From assembly GCA_001805125.1 (NCBI GenBank), contig MHEF01000050.1:1-21647 (forward strand): 21,647 nt of DNA. The letters run 5' to 3'. The notes under the pieces were generated by a model that was not told the DNA's origin, ran no database searches, and saw nothing but the letters and a program-made list of their open reading frames with translations. The first letter of the stretch is position 1. Every line of letters starts with the position of its first letter. This document shows positions 1-4,696 of this stretch, one piece after another. Source of the DNA: Nitrospirae bacterium RBG_13_39_12. GTDB lineage: Bacteria > Nitrospirota > Thermodesulfovibrionia > Thermodesulfovibrionales > SM23-35. The position numbers and the translations under genes are program-made.

Positions 1-183
1 AATATAAGTGTTGAGGAATCAAAAACTATTTCCATTATGCTTACAATATACTACAACTGTATACTTAAAATCAATAATAAGAAATATTTTTTCTCTCAGA
101 CGTTAAAAGGGACGGTTCTATTTTATCTCTTTTGGCTTTCATCATCCCTATCAATTACTCTCCTTGCCTGGATCACAAAATAA
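1..183 (+). CDS. C-terminal fragment of a probable membrane protein (5' end outside window)
   Basis: Frame 1 is open from the first base to a TAA at 181-183, giving about 60 residues with no start in view that must be the beginning. The fragment has a hydrophilic stretch rich in Asn and Lys, then a hydrophobic, serine-containing segment (FYLFWLSSSLSITLLAW) that looks like a final transmembrane helix, ending in a short Lys tail. The C-terminal helix plus short tail would fit a small polytopic membrane protein such as a Yip1-like one, but that name is only a guess. A terminator-like hairpin follows immediately, which supports a real gene end. No function can be assigned. Confidence 0.5.
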   Translation, partial: NISVEESKTISIMLTIYYNCILKINNKKYFFSQTLKGTVLFYLFWLSSSLSITLLAWITK

Positions 184-224
184 AAAAGCCCATTCCTTTT
201 GTAAGAACAGGCTTAAAAGTTTTT
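184..224. terminator. Bidirectional hairpin terminator
   Basis: AAGCC at 186-190 pairs with GGCTT at 210-214, and the interior can pair further (TTC/GAA, TT/AA). Read on the minus strand the stem ends GGGCTTTTTTA, a classical stem plus T-run, so it can end transcripts from the winged-helix/NTase operon. On the + strand a T-run at 220-224 lies a few bases after the stem and could serve the gene ending at 183. Confidence 0.5.
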
Positions 225-316
225 CCCCCTGAAATCTTTTTCAAAATTCTCTCCCTCCTTTATGGAGGATGGGGTAATATAGCACAAGAATCAGAAAGCT
301 GACAAGCATTGAAGAT

Positions 317-432
317 AGGTTGAGGTTAAGGAATAGATAGTAGGCAGTAGACAGTAAGCAGTAGGCACAAAAAACGTAAAGCCTAAGGCGCAAAGCGCAA
401 TAACACTTAACACTAAAGATTCAAGGTTGATG
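317..432. repeat. Heptad-periodic intergenic array A (AGTAGGC family and relatives)
   Basis: Bases 317-331 are AGGTTGAGGTTAAGG. Bases 339-366 are exactly four 7-bp units (AGTAGGC, AGTAGAC, AGTAAGC, AGTAGGC), followed by ACA. Further 7-bp periodicity is visible to about 432 (for example CGCAAAG/CGCAATA, ACACTTA/ACACTAA). This fills most of the 270-base stretch without a gene between 184 and 453. No ORF is credible here. Confidence 0.8.
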
Positions 433-453
433 TTAAGAACTAATAGGGCAGAC

Positions 454-993
454 TTAGCTTTTAGCACGCAGTCGGTTCAGAAATTCCCTATATTTTTCTG
501 TGTGACCTTCTTTCTCTGACCAGCGTTTCACATCCCGCAGGTTTATTTTCTGTGCTTTTGCTACCATGAGCGCCTGCTCCAGAGCCTGTGGGTCATTCCA
601 GTGATAATAAGCTGCAAGTCTGTCTTTGACACTGTCCGTGGGAGTTAGCATAACAACAGTGCCCATCTTTGTCTTCAGCCTGACTTTGTCCCTGACGGGT
701 TCATTGCCTATAGCAGCTGGTGGTGCAACGAATTCTATAAAAAAAGGACAGCCGGAACGGATAAAATGGCGTGAACTTTCGCGCTTAAAACCAATATCTG
801 CCAGAGCAGTAGCGACCTTTTTTAAAGTAGCATGGGTTACAAAGTCGAGGTCGAAAGATAGATATCTGTTTTTTGTATATATTGAAACGCAGGCACCGCC
901 CACAAGTATCGCATCAATTCCTCGTTCCCGAAGTTTTTCAGATATGAGGGCTGCCAGTTGCTTTATCCCTATCTTTTTCCAGTCTGTCCTCAC
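454..993 (-). CDS. Nucleotidyltransferase-fold protein (AbiEii/DUF6036-like), partner of winged-helix protein
   Basis: 179 residues. The N-terminal third shows the MNT-type nucleotidyltransferase signature: a GG motif (ILVGGACVSIY, about residues 29-39) followed by the acidic pair in LSFDLDFVT (about 45-53). The C-terminal half has LTPTDSVKDRLAAYYHW and a helical tail with Asp and Lys residues, as in AbiEii/DUF6036-type proteins. Proteins of this group act as toxins or toxin-like NTases that transfer nucleotides to RNA or protein targets; the target here is unknown. The start is GTG at 991-993, overlapping the upstream winged-helix stop codon by four bases (GTGA), so the two are translationally coupled. 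The pairing and the operator-like promoter suggest a toxin-antitoxin-type unit. That is inference; a housekeeping RNA or antibiotic NTase is the alternative. Confidence 0.72.
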   Translation of the reverse strand: MRTDWKKIGIKQLAALISEKLRERGIDAILVGGACVSIYTKNRYLSFDLDFVTHATLKKVATALADIGFKRESSRHFIRSGCPFFIEFVAPPAAIGNEPVRDKVRLKTKMGTVVMLTPTDSVKDRLAAYYHWNDPQALEQALMVAKAQKINLRDVKRWSEKEGHTEKYREFLNRLRAKS

Positions 994-1319
994 AGGGGCT
1001 TGCCGGCTCTCCTTGGCCTCGTCCGCTTCCTGTAATAAGTCTCCTTTTCCTTTTCAGGAAGAAATTCGTATGCTTTTGCCACCAGTGCTTTTAACTGACT
1101 AAGCAGCGGATATCTCGGATTGAAATTATAGATTCTCACCCTGCCGACAAGACGGCTCACAACTATGCCAGCATTTTCGAGTCTTCTCAGTTGCTGCTGG
1201 ATTCTGTTCACGGGTTCTCCAAAGGTCTTTGCCAGTCCAAGAGGGTATCCTTCCCCGTAGACGTAGAGCATGAAGAAGATTTTTTCAATTATTATGTTTC
1301 CGAATAAACCTTCAAGCAT
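990..1319 (-). CDS. Small winged-helix transcriptional regulator / antitoxin-like protein
   Basis: About 109 residues from the ATG at 1317-1319 (MLEGLFGN). The longer open frame upstream runs through the promoter and operator repeats and is not credible. The body reads as an ArsR-like winged helix: a helix (EKIFFMLYVYGEGY), a recognition region (GEPVNRIQQQLRRLENAGIVV) and a wing (SRLVGRVRIYNFNPRYPL), then a basic C-terminus rich in Arg and Lys. It lies directly upstream of the NTase gene with a 4-base overlap. In known AbiE systems the first gene is a winged-helix antitoxin that represses its own promoter by binding inverted repeats. The four operator half-sites just upstream fit the same logic here, but this protein is much shorter than AbiEi and is not claimed to be a homologue. 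Confidence 0.7.
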   Translation of the reverse strand: MLEGLFGNIIIEKIFFMLYVYGEGYPLGLAKTFGEPVNRIQQQLRRLENAGIVVSRLVGRVRIYNFNPRYPLLSQLKALVAKAYEFLPEKEKETYYRKRTRPRRAGKPL

Positions 1320-1327
1320 AATAAGCC

Positions 1328-1365
1328 TACCATAAAACATGGTATAATTACCATAATGAATGGTA
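1328..1365. promoter_or_regulatory. Four-half-site operator upstream of winged-helix/NTase operon
   Basis: TACCAT at 1328-1333 and ATGGTA at 1339-1344 form one inverted repeat (5-bp gap). TACCAT at 1349-1354 and ATGGTA at 1360-1365 form a second (5-bp gap). Half-sites start every 11, 10 and 11 bp, close to one helical turn, so all four lie on the same DNA face. The outermost half-site is also the predicted -10 box. Likely bound by the adjacent winged-helix protein (inference). Confidence 0.75.
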
Positions 1366-1388
1366 GCTGAAAAAACCTGCTTTGTCAA
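1360..1388 (-). promoter_or_regulatory. Sigma70-type promoter of winged-helix/NTase operon
   Basis: On the minus strand a perfect -35 TTGACA (1383-1388) is followed by a 17-bp spacer and a -10 TACCAT (1360-1365, four of six consensus positions). The -10 coincides with an operator half-site, and the start codon is about 40 bases downstream. Confidence 0.65.
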
Positions 1389-1409
1389 GACTAAAATGAT
1401 ATAGTTCAC

Positions 1410-1444
1410 AGCTGATAGCCCATATTGAAAAGCTTATAGCTTGA
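1410..1444. repeat. Heptad array, AGCTGAT family
   Basis: Five 7-bp units in register: AGCTGAT, AGCCCAT, ATTGAAA, AGCTTAT, AGCTTGA, followed by AAGC. It lies just upstream of the -35 box of the winged-helix operon. Confidence 0.6.
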
Positions 1445-1463
1445 AAGCAACGATGCAAAATTC

Positions 1464-1498
1464 CAAGGTTCAAATTCCAAAATCCAAATTTCAAATTC
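1464..1498. repeat. Heptad array, CAAATTC family
   Basis: Five 7-bp units: CAAGGTT, CAAATTC, CAAAATC, CAAATTT, CAAATTC. The last four (1471-1498) make a clean 28-bp block. The sequence is unrelated to the neighbouring AGTAAGC arrays, but the period is the same. Confidence 0.7.
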
Positions 1499-1505
1499 AA
1501 AAGAC

Positions 1506-1594
1506 AGGTTGAGGTTAAGGCTGAGAAAAAATAGCAGGAAGTAAGCAGTATGCAGTAGGCACAAAGAACTAACAGCAAGCACTAGGCGCTAAGC
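1506..1594. repeat. Heptad array B, AGTAAGC family
   Basis: AGGTTGAGGTTAAGG at 1506-1520 is identical to the element at 317-331. Four heptads follow at 1533-1560 (AGCAGGA, AGTAAGC, AGTATGC, AGTAGGC) and then ACA. A second run at 1574-1594 reads AGCAAGC, ACTAGGC, GCTAAGC. The array ends just beyond the stop codon of the second NTase gene. Confidence 0.78.
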
Positions 1595-1607
1595 ATAAGG
1601 AGTTCGG

Positions 1608-2159
1608 TTAACTTTTTAATATCTCCTCAAAGGTCTTTAGGAAATCTTTTTTGTCAGAGGATGCATCGAATTCTTTCAGCCAGCGTTTTATATACTGAAT
1701 ATCGATCTCAGGGTTTTTGAGAATTATCGTTCTCACGTCCTCTATGTCCCGGGGTCTTCCGGCGAAGATTTTATGGATGATCACATCTTCAGGAGAGGCG
1801 AAACAGACCTCTTGTTCAAGTATTTTTATCCTTCGTGCCCTCTTTATTGCCTCTGTTTCATAAGGCGTGAAAGAGAAGATAAAATCTACTCTTATTCCGG
1901 TAGTTTCATCAAAAGCAGGCAACACCATGGTTTGCCTGACAAAGGATTCTATGTCTACAGGGATGGGTTTAAGGGAAAGTTCCCGAACAACGATAAGAAG
2001 TTTGTCAATATAGTCAACACCAACCCCGAGGGTAATGTCTATATCTCTTGTAAGGCGGGGTTCTCCGTAAAGCAACACAGCCTGTCCCCCGATAATCATA
2101 TAAGGAAGGCTGTGTCTGGTGAGACTTAAACCTATCCTGGAGAGGATTTTCTCAAACAT
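1608..2159 (-). CDS. Nucleotidyltransferase-fold protein (AbiEii/DUF6036-like), second module
   Basis: 183 residues. The NTase signature is clear: IIGGQAVLLYG (about residues 22-32), then TRDIDITLG (about 37-45) with the metal-binding Asp-x-Asp. A later VDFIFSFTPYE contributes the third acidic position, and SPEDVIIHKIFAGRPRDIEDV is the conserved C-terminal block of this family. The ATG at 2157-2159 lies inside the 3' end of the small upstream gene (28-base overlap), so translation is probably coupled. It is a distant relative of the NTase at 454-993, not a duplicate; the partner protein also differs. It is likely a nucleotide-transferring toxin-like protein. The role is inferred from fold and pairing only, and no target is evident. 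Confidence 0.75.
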   Translation of the reverse strand: MFEKILSRIGLSLTRHSLPYMIIGGQAVLLYGEPRLTRDIDITLGVGVDYIDKLLIVVRELSLKPIPVDIESFVRQTMVLPAFDETTGIRVDFIFSFTPYETEAIKRARRIKILEQEVCFASPEDVIIHKIFAGRPRDIEDVRTIILKNPEIDIQYIKRWLKEFDASSDKKDFLKTFEEILKS

Positions 2160-2350
2160 GAATTCAGCACTTTGGCAATCTTTATATCAACTTCTATGCC
2201 TTTTAACGGTTCTTTGGGAGGCAGGATATTAAGTCCTATTCCTTCATTCCACATAGCCTCAAATATTTGCATGGATTTTTTATAGGAAAGTTTCTGTTTT
2301 GAGATAAAATCCTTCTCCATGTGTTCTACAATCTTGATGTTTTTTATCAA
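2132..2350 (-). CDS. Small helical partner protein of the second NTase module
   Basis: 72 residues from a TTG start (2348-2350), preceded by GGAG (complement of 2358-2361) at a 7-base spacing. An internal ATG at 2318-2320 is an alternative but has no good ribosome binding site. The sequence is charged and mostly helical (SKQKLSYKKSMQIFEAMW), followed by a proline-containing turn (LPPKEPLKG) and IEVDIKIAKVLNS. I recall similar short proteins immediately upstream of DUF6036-type NTases, but cannot name a characterised function. The 28-base overlap with the NTase gene argues for obligatory co-expression, and an antitoxin or scaffold role is plausible. Confidence 0.65.
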   Translation of the reverse strand: MIKNIKIVEHMEKDFISKQKLSYKKSMQIFEAMWNEGIGLNILPPKEPLKGIEVDIKIAKVLNSCLRKSSPG

Positions 2351-2418
2351 TTTATCACTCCATTTATGGCATGCTTAAATAAGCCGTTATACTACATATT
2401 TTACTATATTCTGCTTTA

Positions 2419-2432
2419 AAATCCCGGGATTT
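2419..2432. repeat. Perfect 14-bp palindrome upstream of second NTase module
   Basis: AAATCCCGGGATTT is perfectly self-complementary and lies 69 bases or more upstream of the TTG start of the small protein gene. It could be an operator for the module. No convincing -35/-10 pair was found next to it. Confidence 0.4.
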
Positions 2433-2462
2433 CTTTTATCTGATTAAGCGCAAGGCGGAAAT

Positions 2463-2576
2463 AGTAAGCAGTAAGCACTAAGGACAGGTTAAGGTTGAGG
2501 AAAGGATAGTAGACACTAAGCAGTAAGCAGTAGGCACAAAAAAACAGTAAACAGTAAGAAGTCAGCACTTGGCACA
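2463..2576. repeat. Heptad array C, AGTAAGC family (three sub-arrays)
   Basis: Bases 2463-2483 hold three units (AGTAAGC, AGTAAGC, ACTAAGG), then ACA. Bases 2486-2500 are AGGTTAAGGTTGAGG. Bases 2508-2535 hold four units (AGTAGAC, ACTAAGC, AGTAAGC, AGTAGGC), then ACA. Bases 2546-2573 hold four units (AGTAAAC, AGTAAGA, AGTCAGC, ACTTGGC), then ACA. With the next entry this fills the stretch without a gene from about 2351 to 2695. Confidence 0.8.
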
Positions 2577-2610
2577 AAAATAAAAACGTATTCGAGGTTT
2601 AACACAAATC

Positions 2611-2674
2611 CGCATGGCGCAAAATCGCAAAGTGCACAGCGCAAAGGGCAAAGAATAAATCGCATGGAGCAAGG
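2611..2674. repeat. Heptad array, CGCAAAG family
   Basis: Bases 2611-2624 hold CGCATGG and CGCAAAA. After one extra base, 2626-2653 hold four units: CGCAAAG, TGCACAG, CGCAAAG, GGCAAAG. The register continues with AATAAAT, CGCATGG, AGCAAGG to 2674. The array ends 21 bases before the stop codon of the HAD gene. Confidence 0.7.
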
Positions 2675-2695
2675 GGAAAAACAGAAAGGCTGAAT

Positions 2696-3403
2696 TTAGA
2701 ATATCGCATTGAGGATGTTCTCTAACACAGTGTAGTCAAAAAAACACCCATCAGCTATCAGATTTTCGTGTTCAGGACATTCTGACCTGAAAAGGACACA
2801 TTTCATCCCGGCTTTTTTTGCACCCACAAGGTCTCTTCTTGCGATGCTGCCGATATATACGGACTCTTCCGGTTTTACTTCGAGTTTTTCCATACCCAAC
2901 TCATAGAGCCTTAAATCAGGTTTTTTATAACTGTACTGAGACGATAGAATTTTAAGCTTGAAGAACCGTCCCAGGCCTAGCATCTCTATCTCCGGCTCGG
3001 CAAAAACCCACTGGGCATCAGCAATTATTGCCATACTATAGTCTCTGCTCAGGCGGGTCAGGGTCTCGTTCAGGTACGGAAAAAGATCAAAGTTCCTCAT
3101 GGTCAATAAACGGAAAAGCAGTGTCGTATCAGTAATAACAGATAGATCATAACTTCTAATGCCATGTCCGTGTAAAATTTCATTGAAAACCTCAAGCACA
3201 TTAACCTCGGGGTATTCTTCCCCGCTCTGATCAAAATATTTTTCAATTCCTCCAAAATATGAACCTTTTAGTTCCTCAGGCGTTATATAAACCGAATGAT
3301 AAGATAGATATCTGGAAAGGAAGGAATAAACACCGGGGTCATGCTCATTGGTCCTTATATCAATCAATGTCCCGTAAAGATCAAAGAATATGGCCTTCTT
3401 CAT
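2696..3403 (-). CDS. HAD-superfamily hydrolase-like protein with altered motif IV
   Basis: 235 residues from the ATG at 3401-3403. Motif I is FFDLYGTL with nucleophile Asp8; the +2 position is Tyr rather than Asp, as in haloacid-dehalogenase-type members. A helical cap follows (about residues 20-95). The motif II region is MAIIADAQW, where the usual Ser/Thr is not obvious. Motif III Lys is in SYKKPDLRLYE. Motif IV reads YIGSIARRDLVGAKKAG: the usual Gly-Asp is Gly-Ser, although the later Asp is kept. It is probably a small-molecule phosphatase or dehalogenase-like enzyme, possibly with reduced activity. The gene is monocistronic, with heptad arrays downstream and a repeat-built promoter upstream. 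The substrate is unknown. Confidence 0.75.
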   Translation of the reverse strand: MKKAIFFDLYGTLIDIRTNEHDPGVYSFLSRYLSYHSVYITPEELKGSYFGGIEKYFDQSGEEYPEVNVLEVFNEILHGHGIRSYDLSVITDTTLLFRLLTMRNFDLFPYLNETLTRLSRDYSMAIIADAQWVFAEPEIEMLGLGRFFKLKILSSQYSYKKPDLRLYELGMEKLEVKPEESVYIGSIARRDLVGAKKAGMKCVLFRSECPEHENLIADGCFFDYTVLENILNAIF

Positions 3404-3437
3404 CCTGTTTTAAAACTCTGCTTTATACATCACAGAC

Positions 3438-3493
3438 CCTCATTATACAATCCTCATTATACAATCCTCATTATACAATCCTCTTTTTACAAT
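3438..3493. repeat. Four tandem 14-bp repeats upstream of HAD gene
   Basis: CCTCATTATACAAT occurs three times without a gap (3438-3451, 3452-3465, 3466-3479), followed by a fourth copy with two changes (3480-3493). Each exact copy carries TATAAT on the minus strand, the strand of the HAD gene. Confidence 0.9.
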
Positions 3494-3498
3494 TCCAA
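3470..3498 (-). promoter_or_regulatory. Candidate promoter of HAD gene inside tandem repeats
   Basis: On the minus strand TTGGAA (3493-3498) is a -35 with four of six matches, followed by a 17-bp spacer and a perfect -10 TATAAT (3470-3475). Two further TATAAT copies lie 14 and 28 bp downstream, but without well-placed -35 boxes. Confidence 0.5.
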
Positions 3499-3701
3499 AC
3501 GATACAGCTATTCCGTTATATCTTCAACCCGGTCAAATCATAATTAGATATTACAACATATCTTTTAACTTTTAAAGCACAAATATGTTGTAGATAGATT
3601 TTTCCTTTTTAATAACATACATATAATGTATTTTATTATTATCTTCAGTTTGCTTTATTCGTAAATTTCAGAGAGGGGTAAGGCAAAAGCCCCGTCGACC
3701 C

Positions 3702-3779
3702 GTTAACCTAAATAATGCAATTCGCGGTAGGCATATGTGCCTGCCAGCTTTAAAATCTAAATGCATTATTTGGGTTGAC
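3702..3779. repeat. Nested inverted repeat (about 78 nt) after the long minus-strand operon
   Basis: AACCTAAATAATGCA (3705-3719) pairs with TGCATTATTTGGGTT (3762-3776) with one mismatch, and the stem extends to 3702/3779. Inside, GGTAGGCA (3726-3733) pairs with TGCCTGCC (3738-3745) over a 4-base loop. It lies 31 bases beyond the stop of the last operon gene. It has no adjoining T-run, so it is not a classical terminator. The rest of the 407-base gap (3404-3810) is AT-rich and shows no gene. Confidence 0.65.
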
Positions 3780-3810
3780 TGAGAAACGTTGGGGTGTGCG
3801 GATTACAACA

Positions 3811-4266
3811 TTAAAGACTTTTTATCTTCTCTATTATCTCCGAGGTTGATATTCCCTTTATGTACGGAAGCACATGAGTCTCTTTTGCAATGTCAGAACC
3901 AACAATATCCTCTTTCTTCCAGTCACCGCCTTTAACAAGGATATCGGGTTTTAATAAATTGATTAATTCATAAGGAGTCTCTTCATCAAAAAGCGTTATA
4001 TAATCCACCATCTCGAGCGAAGACAAAACTTCTGCCCTGTGTTCCTGAACATTGATTGGCCTTTTTGGTTTTATAACAGAAACAGACCTGTCTGAGTTTA
4101 AACCTACAACAAGCACATCTCCCAGTAACTTTGCCTCTTTAAGATACCTTATATGCCCCATATGGATAATGTCGAAACAACCGTTGGTGAAAACAATTCT
4201 CCTGCCATCGGCCTTCAGGTCATCAACAACTGCCTTTAGTTCATGCCAGCTTAATATCTTTTTCAT
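3811..4266 (-). CDS. rfaE2: D-glycero-beta-D-manno-heptose 1-phosphate adenylyltransferase
   Basis: 151 residues, the size of the stand-alone C-terminal half of bifunctional HldE. It transfers AMP from ATP to heptose 1-phosphate to give ADP-heptose, the donor for LPS inner-core heptose. Visible motifs are TNGCFDIIHMGH with the nucleotidyltransferase HxGH at residues 35-38, the VGLNSDRSV strand, the DILVKGGDW block and the C-terminal ISTSEIIEKI block, which plays the STSxII role in ATP binding. The kinase half (RfaE1) is not in the window. The ATG lies inside the 3' end of the Nudix gene (26-base overlap), so it is the last gene of the long minus-strand operon. Assignment is firm; a glycerol-3-phosphate cytidylyltransferase is a less likely alternative. 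Confidence 0.9.
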   Translation of the reverse strand: MKKILSWHELKAVVDDLKADGRRIVFTNGCFDIIHMGHIRYLKEAKLLGDVLVVGLNSDRSVSVIKPKRPINVQEHRAEVLSSLEMVDYITLFDEETPYELINLLKPDILVKGGDWKKEDIVGSDIAKETHVLPYIKGISTSEIIEKIKSL

Positions 4267-4696
4267 TTATTAATTTTTCCCTTGCTTTCCCTATTACATC
4301 CCTTTCTCCCTTATAGCTGGCCTTCTCCATTGCCTCATCAACCGTAAACCAGGATGCATCATCTACCTCATGGTCGTGGTTCGAAATATCCCCGCCTTCA
4401 TACTCCATAAGGAAAAAATGTACGGTCTTCTTGCACCTTGCATTTTCCTCTTTCACATAATACCAGTATGTTATGTCTCCCAGCTTTTCGACAATCCTGC
4501 CTTTAAGACCTGTCTCTTCTGCCACCTCTCTTATGGCGGTTTTTTCAGGAACTTCTCCCTTATCAATAAGGCCTTTCGGAAGACACCAGACAGTGCCTCC
4601 CTTTACTGCCACCAAGGCAATTTCCATGTTATTGCCTTGTTTCCTGAATATTACCCCGCCTGAAGAGACCTGGGTTTTAAATGCTGCCGGTTTCAT
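4241..4696 (-). CDS. Nudix hydrolase
   Basis: 151 residues. The Nudix box is complete: G42-x5-E48-x7-R56-E-V-A-E-E-T-G, so the Mg-binding glutamates are intact. The preceding VWCLPKG and following LEKLGD-like strand resemble bacterial diadenosine-polyphosphate/NTP pyrophosphohydrolases (MutT/Ap4A type). It would hydrolyse a nucleoside diphosphate linked to another moiety; the substrate cannot be told from sequence. Its ATG overlaps the rseP stop by one base (TGATG), and its 3' end overlaps rfaE2 by 26 bases, so expression is coupled to both. A link to nucleotide-sugar turnover is possible only by context. Confidence 0.88.
   Translation of the reverse strand: MKPAAFKTQVSSGGVIFRKQGNNMEIALVAVKGGTVWCLPKGLIDKGEVPEKTAIREVAEETGLKGRIVEKLGDITYWYYVKEENARCKKTVHFFLMEYEGGDISNHDHEVDDASWFTVDEAMEKASYKGERDVIGKAREKLINEKDIKLA

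Noticed and set aside
317..331. Telomere-like AGGTTR hexamers
   Set aside because: Only about two units per site and degenerate; part of the intergenic repeat pattern.
626..1102. 158-residue + strand open frame
   Set aside because: Lies antisense to the NTase and winged-helix genes, has no family features and no ribosome binding site; a coding shadow.
3438..3493. CRISPR-like array
   Set aside because: Repeats are directly adjacent with no spacers and are too short.
3259..3543. Two + strand frames giving repeated peptides such as SLYNPHYTI
   Set aside because: They arise from translating the 14-bp tandem repeats and lie antisense to the HAD gene; not genes.
3671..3779. Riboswitch, for example cyclic di-GMP or cobalamin type
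   Set aside because: Stem pattern looked suggestive, but none of the conserved core sequences of known classes is present and no gene follows in suitable orientation.
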